Below are positions 48,965 to 63,089 of a DNA stretch of 64,000 nt, in pieces. Position numbers and translations under genes: made by a program. The DNA lies in the NCBI GenBank assembly GCA_021209875.1, contig JAGYVD010000008.1, forward strand, positions 2,851,501 through 2,915,500. Direction: 5' to 3'. The stretch is from Rosellinia necatrix. Lineage: Eukaryota > Ascomycota > Sordariomycetes > Xylariales > Xylariaceae. Below the pieces are notes generated by a model that was not told the DNA's origin, made no database searches, and saw nothing but the letters and a program-made list of their open reading frames with translations. Within the stretch, counting starts at the first letter, position 1, and each line of letters opens with the position of its first letter.

Positions 48965-51900
48965 CTAACGTAATAAATAATCTTATTAAAGTTTTAATTA
49001 TTTTTATATAATTTTAAATATAATAAGCTGCTTAATAATTAATATATTAAATTTTAATATAATATTTTTATTATTTTTATATGTTTTTTATAATAATAAT
49101 ATTTATTATTTTATTTATTTTTAAAAATGTTTAAATTATAGCCTGTTTAAAATAATATAATTTTAATTTAATTAGCTATTTAATAAATCTATTCTTTTAA
49201 TTTTTTTATTTTATATAACAATATTATTTATTTAAATGTTTATATATAATCTATAAATTAATATAATAGTTATTAAATATTTATTTTTAATAAATTTTGT
49301 TTTATTAAATCAGATAAAATCGGCAATAAAAATATTAGATTTATTATTTTAAGCTTTTTAAATTATATATATTTAAATAAAATCGTAATATATTTTAGCT
49401 TTAAATAGTTTATTTATTTTTGCCGCAAAATTATAACTTATATTTTATAAAAATAACAACTATAATATTTAATTATTATTTTAATAAATATATTAAATTA
49501 AAAATAAAAATAAAAGTAATAATATTTTAAATATAGTTTATATAAATAATATTATAAATATTAATATTATTTAAAGCTTTATTTTAATTATTTTAAAATT
49601 AAAAAAATTAATAATTTTTTATATTTAATATAACTAGTTTATAAAAAATTTTTAAGCTTATAATATTATAAAATTTTTATAGTTAATATAAAATTTTTTA
49701 TTTACTTGTTATAAAATATTTGCAAAACAAATAAAAAACTTTTTTTAGCTTTATTATTAATAATTAAGCTATAAACTAGTACTATTTTAGCTTATTTTAT
49801 TTTAGCTGCTAATAAAAGTTTTATTTATTAAGCAAATAAATTAAAAAGCTTAGTTTTTTATTTTTTTATATATAATAAGATTAAAAAATTAACAGTTATA
49901 TTTATTTAAAATTATTTAAAAATATTTATATAAATATTTTAAACTATTTAATTAAAAAATAAATATATTTAATTTAATAATATAAAATGTTTTATTAATT
50001 TAAATTACTGTCGGGTTAATAATAATACTTAAAATTAATATAATAAAAAATATAGATTATAATATTAGCTTGTTAATATAGCGTTTTAATTAACTGCTTT
50101 AGCAATTTTTTATATAGTTTTTTGCCTATTTTTTTTTATAACGCCATGTTCTATTAACGGATTTATAAATTAGTTAAAATACGTTATATAATTAAATATA
50201 TACAACGTTGTTTTAAATACTTTATTATAACAGTTTTAATTAATTTAAACAAACTTTAAATAGTATTTTTTTTATATAACGCTATTTAACCGCGTTATAT
50301 AACTTCTGCTAGCAGTTTTTTTAGCTTAAACAAAGTAATAAAGTTTTTATTGCTATATATATCAGTAAAATCCACGTATATTTTTTTTATCGCTGTTATT
50401 ATAATTAAAGCGTATATAATATAAAATAGTTTTGCTAATTATAGTTTTATAAATATTATATATAAAAAAACTGCAATATTATTAAATTAATTATTGTTTT
50501 AATTAAATATAACAGCTGTAATATATATATAATTAAATAACGGTCTGGCCGTAAAATTATAGCTTTAATATTAAAATAACAACTAATCGTTTAATATATT
50601 ATAAAAATGCAGAAAACAAATTATTTATTATTTAACAACTAATATTAATTATATTATTTTAAATTTATACTAGTCTGCTGCATTTTATAATAATAATTTA
50701 AAAAAACATTTTAATATTAATTTTCTGTTTTTAAATATTTTATTAATAGTTTGCAGCTATATAATACAACCTAAAGATTATTTATAATAAACTTTTTTAT
50801 TTATCGCTTAATCGTAAATATTTTATAAAAAAAAAATAAATTTATTTTTTATAATACTTTATTATTTTAATATTTTTATAACATTAATATTATATTTTAT
50901 TATATATTAAAATATATTAATATTAATTTTATTTTTACTACTTTTTTCTACGTGTTAATATTAATTTAAATAATATTATTTAATACTTTATATATTTTTT
51001 TGTTAATATTTTCGTTAATATTTTTATTAAAGTTTTTCTATTTTTTAATCTATTTATTTATTTATAATTTTTAATAATGTTAACCTGTTTGTTTTAAATT
51101 ATATTAACTTTTAAATAACTGCAGTAAAATTCGTGCTTTTTACAGCGTTTTTGCTATTAATATAATTAAGCAAATATTATATTACTAAAAAGCTGTAATA
51201 TTATAATATTTTATATATTTATTATTAAAATTAATTAAATATTAATAAAAATTAACTTTTTTTATAATATTGTTTAATATTATTATTTTAGCTATAGTTT
51301 TTATTTTAGCTAGCGCAGTATTTTTATATATTAATTAAATAAATATAATAATAACGTTTAATTTATTTTTATATTATATAAGCTTTTTATAAACATATTT
51401 GCTTATAGTTTTTTTAAATTTAAATTACAGAAATTTTAATTTTAATAAATATAAAGGTTTTTATTTTTTTGCTAATATAAATAAGCTGGGGCAAAATAAT
51501 AAACGTTATAATATTAATATATTCTTATTTTTATTTAATTAAATATAAACAGTTTTATAAGCTTATAAAATTAATATTTTTATAATTAATACTAGCAAAT
51601 AATTTAATTTTTATAAAATATAGATTTATTTAATAATATACGCTTTATAATTTAACTAGCTTTTTTTTTTGCCGCTTATTTTATATAGTAGTATTTATAC
51701 TGCTTAAATGTTAATAAATTCTATTTTTTCTGTTTTTTTAAAAAAAGAAATAATAATATCCAAGTGTTATATAATATAAGCTTGCTAATATGTTTATAAT
51801 TTATTATTAATATTACGTCCTATATATATAATTTTTATTATATTATAAATAAAAATCTGTTTAGTTTCTGCGTTATTAAAAATAGCTTTTAAAAGTTATA

Positions 51901-54097
51901 ATAACATATATTTAACGTTTTAAAATTTTATTTTTAAAATATTATTAAGTTAAAAAATAAAAAAATCGCAGAAATTAAATAGTATAACTAGCTATATAAT
52001 TATATATTTTTGCTTAATTAAATTAGGTATTAAAATAATTATTGCATGTATAAATTAATAAAAATAAGTTCTGCTATTTTTTTTAAAACATAAGTTTATA
52101 AATAATATTATATAATAAATAAACAGATTTTTAATAACTTTTAAATATATATTAGTTTTTTTATTATTTAAAATATGCGTTAAAATAATTAATAAGCTTA
52201 TTTAATGTTTTAAAAATGCTATTTTTAACGTTTTAAAATAAAGTTTTATATAAATTAATATTATAAAGTTTTTATTTTTTAATAAAAATACCTATAACTT
52301 GTTTAAATTTATTATTATAAACAGGTAGCGCTATTTAAAACAGCTAAGGTAGATTTAACGCAGCTATAGCTATATTAATATTTTTTAAAACATTTATAAA
52401 GTTCTTGCTATATAAATTAATAAGTTTAATTATTACTAAATCGTAATAAATATAATAAATATTATTAATATTAGCTATTATATTAATTAATATTTTTATT
52501 AATAATATTAAATATAAAAATATTTTAGCTATATTGTTATAACTTTTATTTTTAATTTATTAATAAATCTTCTGTTTATTAATTTTAATAATAATTAACT
52601 GTTGTTTAAAAATAAAGTATTTAATTTTTATATCTGTAAATATAATATAACTATTAATAGCGTTAATATAATATTAATATTTATATTTAATATAAAACTT
52701 ATAACGACCGTATTAAATATTATTAATTTTAATAATAATATAATAGCTGTTTATTATATCTGCGCTAATAGAACATATATAATTAATTTTATATAATATA
52801 ATATATTTAAATATATTTTATTTAATTTTAATAAAACTAATAATAAAGTTTTATAAAATTATAAAACTAATAATATAAGCTATAGTTATTAATATATATA
52901 ATATTTTAATCTGTTCTGTTTTATTAATATATAAAACGTTTTAAATATAAGAATAAACGCGCTTATTAATAGTATTAATATTTAATAAAATATTTAAAAT
53001 AATCTAGCTTAAATTTAAAACATTAATTTTGTCAGAAATATTTTTATTAAAATATATAAAATAAAAGCATTTTTTTATTTATAATTTTTTTTTATATATT
53101 ATATAAATGTTTAACTTTTAAAACTATAATTAATTTTATAATAATTAAAAATATTATAATAAAAATATAAATTAATTATTTTATAATATTAATATTATAT
53201 ATAATTATAATTAATATTAAAACATTTAATATAAAAAAATTAAAATAAACAGAGAAACTATAGCATTACTACAAGCTTTGCTTAATATATTTAAATATAA
53301 TTTAGCAATTATTTTAAAAATATTATAAATAAAGCTTAACAAATATTAGTTATTAATTTTTAATACAGGTTTATTATTAAACTTGTTCTATTATATTTAT
53401 ATAATGTTATTTATATTATAATTTAAAATTATTTTTAAAATAAGTTCTTAATAAATTATATTAACGTTAATATTACTAAAATCAGGTAAAAATTAATAAA
53501 TATTTTTTTATTAATACTAAACAATTAAATATAATTAATATAATCTATAAAAATATATAAATAATATAAACAATTATATATTTTTTTTACTATATATATA
53601 TTTTAATATATAACTAATATAATATTATATATTATTTTATTAATTTAAAAATATTAACAATTATTAATAAAAATAGTTTTACGTTTTTATTTATAATAAT
53701 TATAATAATCTTTTTTTAGTTTTTTAACTTTACTAATAATAATTAATATAAAATTAATTTCTATGTTAATCAGCGCTAAAAAACATACGCTAGCATTTTA
53801 ATAATAAATCTTTTAATATATAATAAACAGAAAAATAACTTAATAAAAAAACTATGCTTTTTAATAATCGTAAATAAGCTGCATATTTATAACGTATAAA
53901 AAATAAAACTTATAATAAAATAAAATTATATAATAAACTATATAAATAAATAGCAGAAATAAAAAAGTGTTTTTTTTCTACTTTAAACAAAGTTATTTTA
54001 ATTTATAATTTATACGTTACTTTTACTAATCTATTTTAAAAAAAAACATAATTAATATAGGTTAACAAGCACGATTATAAATTACATATAATATTTG

Positions 54098-54375
54098 TGT
54101 GATGGCTGCAATAACGGCAGTTGGAGCGATGCCCAACTATACCTATGTATTGGGAAGAAAAACTAAGGTTGAAGAAAAGAGAAAACTACATACAGGGCCG
54201 ACGGCCGGAATTCCTACTTGTACATACTACTGGCCATTCACTACGTGACTGGCCTACCTACCACATTTACCATTCCATACCTGTACCTGCCTAGCCAGGT
54301 GGCCAATCAGGGATCGGCTGGCCGGTTGGCCAGCCGGCCAATCAGAGATCACCATCATGGCTGTGGGCCATGACA
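54098..54375 (-). mobile_element. Solo LTR, 278 bp, with target duplication ATTTG
   Basis: On the plus strand it runs TGTGATGGCTGC...GGCCATGACA, flanked by ATTTG at 54093-54097 and 54376-54380. It is a member of the same family as 56351-56620 but in opposite orientation, roughly four-fifths identical by eye and less so toward the TGTCATG end. Composition is normal despite AT-saturated flanks. It contains CCAATCAG and TACCTACC words and no gene. Confidence 0.85.
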
Positions 54376-56350
54376 ATTTGCTTTAAATATAAAAAAAATA
54401 CGTAATATTTACTTAGTACTAAAATATTTCTATTATTAAGTATATATATACTGCAAACTAAAAATAATAAAAAAATAACTTATATTATTAAAAAAATATT
54501 AAAAAGTTTTATAAACTTTTTTATATGTTTATATAAACATAATATACTTATATTAATATCGTTTTTATTTTAACTTTTTAGCCGATTAAATATAGCCTAT
54601 AAGGACTTATTATTTTTAATTACGTTAAACTTTTTAATATTATATTTAAAACTGTTATACTTTTTAATATTATATTAAAACAATAATAAAAAATAAGTAT
54701 TAAATATTAAACGTTTATTTTTAAGCATTTTATTATAATATATAATTATTTTAATAACTTTTTATTTTTAAATTAATATATAAATGCTTTAGTTTTAATT
54801 TGCTTATAATATTATTGCAATAAATTAAAAATATTTTGTTTAAAATTTATTGCTTGTTTTTATATTTTTTATATATTTAAACTATTTAACTTTATAGCAT
54901 AATTATATTTTAGCTGTTAAAAATAAAATCAGACATGTTTTTACGTAATTAATAATATTTTTAATAATTTATTTATTAATGCTATTTATATTTAAGCTGT
55001 TTAATTTTAATATTTTATAGTTACAAATATTTTTTTTATTAATTTAAAATATTTAATTAAAATATCCTTTTATTAATATAATTATTTAAATAGCTTAATA
55101 TAATATTTAAAATTGCTAAGTTTTTTTTAATTATAAACAGACCGACTTTAAAAAAGTAAGCTTAATTTAGTTTTATAAATAATATTTAAGCTGTCCAGGC
55201 TTTGCTAGTTTAATATATATTAAGTTATGCTTATTAATAATTAATAGTTTATTATATTTATTATTATAATATATTTTTATTTTTATTTATATAATTATTA
55301 CAGCATCTGCTGCTTTTTATTATAATATTTATTTTATTTATATATTGTTATTACTAATTTTAAAGCTAATTAATAAAAAAGTTTTAAATTTTTTTTTATA
55401 TAATAACTTATATAATATCTGTTTAATAGTAGCAGATCTTAATATATTATAACAATATATAATATATTTAACAAAATTTTTTTAATTATTAACTTTAAGC
55501 TTTTTTTTTAACATAATAATTAATAAAGTTTATAATATTTAAATAACACGTTTAACCTGTCTATTAACTGTTTAATAATATAATGCTGTTATTTTAATAT
55601 TAATATTACCTGCTTTATATAATACTGTCTATAGTTTATTTATTAGTTTAAAATTAATATTTAATATAAAAACGTCTGGTAATCCTTAGTTAAAATATAT
55701 ATAAAATATATATAATTAAGCTTAATTTTTATAATATATAAATTTTTGCTAATAATATATTTAATAAATTTAAATAATTTATATATTACTGCTAGTACTA
55801 CGTTATTTTTATTTATAAAGTCTAGCAGTCCAACAATAAAGTCAAAACATAATATAAAAAAAGTATATATAAAGTATTAATTAATTAAAAATCTTTATAT
55901 AATTAATATCTAGTTTTTTTGCTAATATATATATAAAACAAGCTTTAATATATTTTATAACATATTTTTTAATATTTAAAAAAAACAGTATAAATTATAA
56001 ATAATCGGCTGTCCGTTATATTTTAAAATAAGCTTGATCGTCGTATGCTATTTATAATGCTTTAGTTTAAATAATAACAAAAATAACTAGTTTATTTTTA
56101 TTACTGTTTATATAATATATTAGCTTAAATTTTAAATCGTAATAAAATATGTATAAAATAATAATAAGCTTTTTTTATTTGTTCTAATATTTTTATATAG
56201 TTTTATTAAACGTTTATATATTATATAAAATATATAATTAATTTATATAACTTTTATTATATTGTTTTATATTTTAAATGCTATATATATTACTAATACT
56301 ATTATTTTTTATATATTTTACAACATAATCTCTGCTTTTAATATAGCTAG

Positions 56351-56620
56351 TGTCATGACCCACAGCCATGATGGCCCTGATTGGCTGCACGAATGAGTGG
56401 CCTGGCGGCCCCTGATTGGTTCCCTGGCGAAGTGGGTCCAAGTACAAGGTGGTGAATGCGGTAGGCCAGTCATGTAGTGAATGGCCAGTGGTATGTACAA
56501 GTAGGAATTCTGGCCGTCGGCCCTGTGTATAGTTCTCTTCTTTTCTCAACCTTAGTTTTTCTTCCCAATACATAGGTATAGTTGGGCTCCGCTCCAACTG
56601 CCGCTATTGCAGCCATCACA
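56351..56620 (+). mobile_element. Solo LTR, 270 bp, with target duplication GCTAG
   Basis: It runs TGTCATGACCCACAGCC...GCAGCCATCACA, flanked by GCTAG at 56346-56350 and 56621-56625. It is inverted relative to the family member at 54098-54375. Since each copy has its own duplication, they are independent insertions and not the two ends of one 2.5 kb element. The 107-codon minus frame here (56274-56597) is a shadow of the LTR and not a gene. Confidence 0.85.
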
Positions 56621-59600
56621 GCTAGTATTATTATAATTTATTATAATATAAATATTAGTTATATATTTTAATGTTCAGGTTTTAGCGTTTTAACTAACAC
56701 GTTAGCATTTTTCTGTACTACAATAATTTAATCTGTTTTAATTAGCTGTTTTTTTTCAGCTTGCTGTTAAATTACTACTAGAAATAATATAGCTTTAAAA
56801 AGCTTAAAAAACTATATAAACAAAATAATAGCATCGTTTATTTAAAATAGTTTAAATAATATATTAGCATTTATAAATATTTTGCCTAATATATAATATA
56901 TTTAAATTTTTTTATTATATCTAGCTAAAAACATTTTTTAATTAACTAAATAATTAAATTTTTTTAAACACTTAATAATTAATTAAAAAGCTTATATTAT
57001 CGCGGCATAATTTATATATATATATATATATTTTGCTATAATTAAAATATTAAATAAGTTTTTTTAATATTTATATTAAGCTATAAGTTTTAAGTTTATA
57101 AATGCTGTATTATTTTTTAATAAATGTTAATATATAAAATAAAAACAATATAAAATATAATTTGCTATTTTTTGCTTTTAATATAATTTTACCCTGATAC
57201 TGTTTAATCTGCTTAAATTAACTTATAAAATAAAAAGTTTATTATAATTAAAAACGCTAAGCTAACAATTTTATAAATATAGTTTTTAAAAATATTTTAT
57301 ATTTTTATACCTGTTTTTATATTTTATTTTTATAAGCTATTATATTATTATATTATTTTTATACTTAAGTTAATACTATACTTATTTTAAGATTTAATTT
57401 AAAAAGCAGTATTTTAAATAGCAGTCGATAGTTATATATTTATTTAGCTTTAACAAGATAAGCTTTTTTTAAGCAGTTTTTAAATCCTAATATTTTAAGT
57501 TTGTTTAATAACGCAGCAATACTTACGAACTAATAAATATAATATTATTAAAAACTTATAAGCTTTAATTTATTTTTAAGTTTTTAAAATTTTTTAAACA
57601 TTATTAAGTTCTTTATAGCTTTATTTTTTTTTTGTTTATAAACAGCTTTAATTTAAACACGTGTTATTTTAGCGTTTTAAATCCATGCTATATAAAAAAA
57701 CATTTTTTAAACGCTATAATATAACCTGATTTTATAAAAATATTAAAATAATATTTAAATAATAAATATAATCTGCTATTATTTTAAAAAAATTATAATA
57801 TTATTAATATATATTAATATAAATTTTACAAATAAAATTTTATTAAATTTTTATTTTATATTAAAAAATCTAAAAATAACTTTAGTTTTATTATTATAAT
57901 TATAAGTTGCTTTTATTTATAATATAAAATAATAAAAGCTGTTTTATATTTATATTTTTTTTATAAGTTATTAATAATATTTTTTATAATATTTACAATT
58001 ATAAATATTATAATATTATATATAGCTTTTAATATATTATTTTGTTTAAAAAAATAAGCGTTATTTATAACTTTTATATTTATTTTTTAAAATTTATTAC
58101 AAGCTTTAGTTTATTTTTTGTTATATAATAAAAGCTAGTAATATAATTAAATAAAGTTGGCCTAGCAGCACTAATTTTATTACTTCAGTATTTTTTAATA
58201 ATTATAAAATTATTTTAGTTGCTTATATATTTTTTAAAACTGCTAATATAATTGCTAGCTTAAATTATTTATATTTATATCGATTTTAAAATAAATAAAA
58301 ATATTTTTATATTCTTTATTTAATCTGTTTATATATTTTAAGCTTTAATTTAAAAATTTATTAATTTTTAATTTATTAAGCTAAAATTGCAGTATTTTAT
58401 TCGCGGGATTAGAAAAATTATAAAAATAGCTATGCTTATATTTATTCTTTTTTTATTATTAATATTTTTTTTTATATATTTAATACGTTTTTAATTAATA
58501 TATTATATATAGTTTTAATTGCCGCTTTTAAAAATTATTAATATACGTTTTATATTTTATATATTTATATATATTTTAAATATTTTAAAAATCTTTTTAT
58601 ATATAGTTATTAATAGCGTTTTAAAATTAACAAATTTTATAACTTAGTTATATTTATTTATTACGTTATTTTATATAATATTATATAGATTTTTATAGAA
58701 TTTATAATAAGTTTAAAATTATTATATAAACTTAGTTTATAATTAAAACTTTTAAATATTTTACTACGATTGCTGTTTTTAACGCTAATATAATTATAAT
58801 AATATTTTTGCTTAAATAAAATTACTTTATAATAAAGCTTTAGTTTATTTATTTTTATTGCCGATAAAACGATATATTAATTTAAATTATTAATTTAAAG
58901 CTTATTATTTTAGTTCTTTTGTTTTTAAATTATATAAAGCTAATGCTATTTAAAAATTTAATTTTTAATAACATTTTATAACTAAATTAGTTAATAATAT
59001 ATATATATTATATAATAGTTTAAAATTATTTATTTATATTTTTAATTAAATATAAATATTAGCATATTTTATTATTTATAAACTATTTTTAATATTATTT
59101 AGCTTAAAAATTTAATTGTTTTTATAATAGCAGTTAAATAATATATAATTAAATATTTTGTAATATTAAATAAAAAAAAAACTATGTTAATAAAAGCTAG
59201 AAATATATTATTGTTCATATAAATAATTATTTTAAAATAAAAAACTTTTTAATTATATTTTTATTTTTATAATAAATAATTTAATTATTTTCTATTTTTA
59301 TAATGCTTAAAAACTTTAATATTATAATTTACTTTTAATATATCGATTTATTATATTATTTTTTTATAGTTTTAAAATATATTAAATTATTAATTAGTTC
59401 TATTAATATTAAATAATTTATAAAGTTTATGCTTAAATTATATTAATATATATTTTCTGCTGTTTTTTCAATATTATATATAATAATAACTTAAAACGAT
59501 ATTTAAAAATTTTAAAAAATAATTACTGCTTAATAATATTTTTTTTATTAAACATGTTATTTAATATAGTATTAAATATTTAATTTAAAATTTGTTTATT

Positions 59601-62600
59601 ATCTGCTGTATTTATATTTAATAATATATAAAAAGTAATATAACGTTACTGCTTAATAAAACGTTTTTTATAGCATTTTTTTAAATGTTTTTAATTTAAC
59701 AGCTTTTTTTTATTATTGCTGTTATTATTTTTAAAAATATTATTAAAATCGGGGTTATAATTAAGTTTAAACTTTTTATTTATTTAATAGCGCGTTTAAA
59801 TATATAAAAGTTTTTGTTTTTAAATTATAATATATTAAATTATTTATTAATATATATATTTATATTATTTTTATTAGTTGTTTAAATATATTCGATTAAT
59901 TTTTTTATTTTAATTATAGTTTTTTAATTATAATTTTTTAATTATTATATCTGCGATTATTATAGTTTTTTAAAAACTTTTAACTATATTAGTAATTTTT
60001 TTCAGCTTTTTATTATTTTGTTTTAAAATAGTTTAAAGTTAAGTTTAAAGTTAAAATAAGTTTAATATTTTTTAAAAATTATTAAACATAAATATTATGT
60101 TTAAAAATAAAAATAACTTGTTATTATTAGTTCTATTGTTATATTTTCGCTAATATTTTATTTAAAATTAATTAATATTTAAATTAATATTTTTTTTGTT
60201 TTTTTTTAACTAGATTTTTAATTTTTAAATCTTCTAATTATATACTTCTTGCTTAATATAAATAACATACTACTGTTTTATAACAAAATACTTATAAATG
60301 CTTATTTAATTCTATAAATCAGCTATAATATTTTTAATTTTTAAAGCTTAACTAAGATTTTTAAATAATTATTTAAATCGTTAAATATATAATAAATAAT
60401 ATAGTTTTTATTAGCGCTTTTATTTTATTATAATATTTAATTTTATTATCGATATATTTATTAATTAATTTATTTGTTTTATTAGCAAAATTATATTTTT
60501 ACTGTCTACTATTTTTATAACTTCGAGGTTATTTTTTTAAAACCATTTTTTAAACTTTGCTTTAATAAAGTCTAGATCTTAAATAACTTACGCTTTTAAG
60601 TTCTAAGTCAGACTTTTAAACTAATACGCCCCTGCTAATAAAAATCTATTATAATTTTTATATTAAATTTTTAAATATAATTAATATTTTTAAACGTTTT
60701 TTAAATAGTTTAATTTATTAATATATTATATAATCGGTATTAAATCGTAATACTTAAACATTTTAAGTTTTAATTTTAAGCTTAAGGCGCTATTAACAAT
60801 TAGAATTTTTAATATTTATATTTATTTAATAGCTAATATAATAATTTATATATTAATTAAACATATTTTTACAATATATTTTATTTTATGTTTTATTATT
60901 TTATAAACTTAAATTGTCTAGCTTACTGTTTAGCAAGCTTAAATAAAAGATATATAGTTATATTTTATATAATATTTAATGCTTTTAAAATAGTTATAGT
61001 ATTACTAATAAAATTAAAAGTAGTTATAATATAATAAATAATAATAAAAATAGTTGCAGCATTATGCTAAATTAAATTAATAATATAAATAAAAGTATTA
61101 AAAATAAATACTTAATAATATTTTATAATATAAACTATAGTAAAATAATGTTTGTTTTAAACTTAATTAATTAATTAATTGTTTAAATCTGTAAATAAAA
61201 ATTTAAAAACAGTTAGTTTTATTTTAAATAAAAGCTGGAATTTTATTATAAGCCTGTATTAATTAATTCTTTTTTTTATTATTTATTATGTTTTTATTAT
61301 ATTATAAGCTTTTAGCTAAACATTTTTGCTTATTAAACGTTATAATTTTAAATATAAACTTAAGCTTATATTATTAATAATTTTATAAATAACTGCTGCG
61401 TTTTATTTATAATTTAAATTAATATATTATAATATAAAAAACAAAAAGCAATAAAACAGTAGCAGTAAAAAAAAATAAAAGCTTTTATAAACTTTCCGAT
61501 TTTTATTTTTTTTTATTTTTGTTAATAAGTTATACTTAGCTTAAGTTATTTTATTTTTTCCGCTTTAATTTTTACCGGCAGGTTTTAAAATTTATTTAAA
61601 AAAAATAACTTAAAAATATTAGAACTTAATATAGTTTTATAATTTTATATAATTAGTTTTCTGCTTTTTATAAATATAAATATTATGTTTATTAATACAG
61701 GTTTTTAAAAATAGTACTACTTTTTAACAAAATAATATTTAAAAAATAAATATAGAAATAACGTTTTATTATTTTAATGTAAAAATATTAATTATTTTTT
61801 TTTAACTAATTTTTAATTAATTTTTAATTAAATCTTCTGTTAATTAAATCAGCGTAAAAATAGCTAGATTTGCTGTTAAAAATTTATGTTATATTTTATA
61901 AAAGTAATAAAAATATTTTTTATTTTTATTTTTAGTTTAATTAAAAAGTTAATTATTTATTTTTAATATTAAAAAAATAATTAATATATTTAATAAAATA
62001 TAAGTTTTAAAATTAGTTTTTTTTTTAATTTACGTATAAATTTTATAAATAAGTTTTATCGGCGTTTTTAATTAATTATTAATTATGTTTTAAATAATTT
62101 ATTAATTAAAAATAATTTATTTATTTTAAGTTTAATATAAAAATTTTTAAATAAAATAAATAAAAATTAAATTTTTTTATAGCAGTAATAACGTTAGATT
62201 TAATAAAATTAAATATTAGTTTTAGCTTTTATTTTAATATATTAAATAAAAATAAATTGTTTTTTATTTTAATAAACTATTTTTAGCGTTTTTAAAACAG
62301 TTGTTTTTTTATTGCTTATAAATAATTAATATATATAAAAAATTTTAAATATTATTTTTAAAAGTTTTTAATAAAATATAACTAAAAACCCCACGGTTTT
62401 ATATCTAATATTTAAATATTACGCTAATAATTAAATTTTTTAATAAAGCTATAGCTTGCTTTATATAATAATAATAAACTATTTTATATATGTTAAGCTT
62501 TTAAAAATTAAATATAACTTTATTATATAATACGTTAATAATAAAAATAAATAATAAAATTTTTATTAAAAGTTTAATAAATAATCTAATTAAACAGATC

Positions 62601-62710
62601 AGTTAAAATTAACTATTAATTTAAAGTTAAATTTTATAATAATAAATTAAATTTATTTATTAAAAATTGTTTTAGCAGGCAAAAACGTTTAAAATAATCG
62701 CTAGCTATTA

Positions 62711-62959
62711 TATAAAAGCCAGCGGCACGCAAAATAATAATATTATATTACTAGCTATAGCTAATATAATAAAAATTCTAAATTAAAACTAATATATAAC
62801 TTCAATTTCTTAGTTAATAAAAAAAAAATAAAGCTAGTAATACAGCAGTTTGTAAATAAAAGCACAAGGGATCCAGTAGGTCATTAGTGGATCCCTAAGT
62901 AGGTCCGTAAGTAAGGTGATGTACTTCCGTATCTCAATCTGTACTCCTGTATCTTAACA
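62711..62959. repeat. Right LTR of the 15.5 kb element
   Basis: 249 bp, aligned with 47466-47715. Here the pattern is reversed: the inner (left) ~150 bp is AT-converted (TATAAAAG for TGTAAGGG) and the outer ~95 bp is GC-normal. It ends CTTAACA, followed by GGTCC. Confidence 0.9.
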
Positions 62960-62964
62960 GGTCC
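62960..62964. repeat. Target-site duplication GGTCC, right copy
   Basis: It is identical to 47461-47465. On the minus strand it carries parts of codons 42-44 of the interrupted zinc-finger gene. Confidence 0.9.
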
Positions 62965-63089
62965 GGCAGGTAGAGACCGGGCATATATAATAACATCTCC
63001 TCGCTCAGTCGTAGGATTAGCTCGTTGTCACAGGGCGGAAACAGAATGGCGTTGCCCTGTTGGGAGATAGTTTTGTTCTCATTTTCCAT
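62965..63089 (-). pseudogene. Small zinc-finger/AT-hook protein, copy 2: upstream part of exon 1
   Basis: ATG at 63089-63087 with a good context (CCCACCATGG) opens a frame starting MENENKTISQQGN and reaching MPGLYLP at the insertion site (codons 42-44). In the present allele the frame runs into the right LTR and stops at 62934, giving a 51-residue peptide without a finger. Joined across one GGTCC copy it continues in frame into 47460-47132. The combined length is 198 codons, against 196 for copy 1. Confidence 0.72.

Larger units (their letters stand above)
47616..62862. other. AT-saturated (RIP-like) block
   Basis: The sequence switches from ordinary composition to almost pure A/T words within the left LTR and back within the right LTR. 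Only three islands (48762-48964, 54098-54375, 56351-56620) keep normal composition, and these are solo LTRs. Frames such as 47781-47969 and 52602-52796 are products of composition, made of Ile, Asn, Lys and Phe. There is no evidence of genes. Confidence 0.9.
47466..62959. mobile_element. 15.5 kb LTR element, RIP-saturated, inserted in a zinc-finger gene
   Basis: The element has direct terminal repeats of about 250 bp, TG...CA ends (TGTAAGG...CTTAACA) and a perfect 5-bp target duplication GGTCC. The inside is extremely AT-rich. The remaining C and G mostly sit in AGCT, AACG or GCT words rather than CpA or TpG, which fits RIP. No reading frame, polymerase or integrase motif survives, so the superfamily (Gypsy, Copia or non-autonomous) and orientation cannot be told. 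Less the three later solo LTR insertions, the original length is about 14.7 kb. That is very long for such short LTRs, so nested elements now beyond recognition are likely. The element splits exon 1 of the small zinc-finger gene. Confidence 0.88.

Noticed and set aside
56274..56597. 107-codon minus-strand frame with normal-looking amino acid use
   Set aside because: It lies in the solo LTR 56351-56620 and ends in AT-saturated flank. The related LTR at 54098 gives a similar shadow.
54098..56620. A 2.5 kb DNA transposon with long terminal inverted repeats
   Set aside because: Each repeat has its own 5-bp duplication at both of its ends (ATTTG, GCTAG), so they are two separate solo LTRs.
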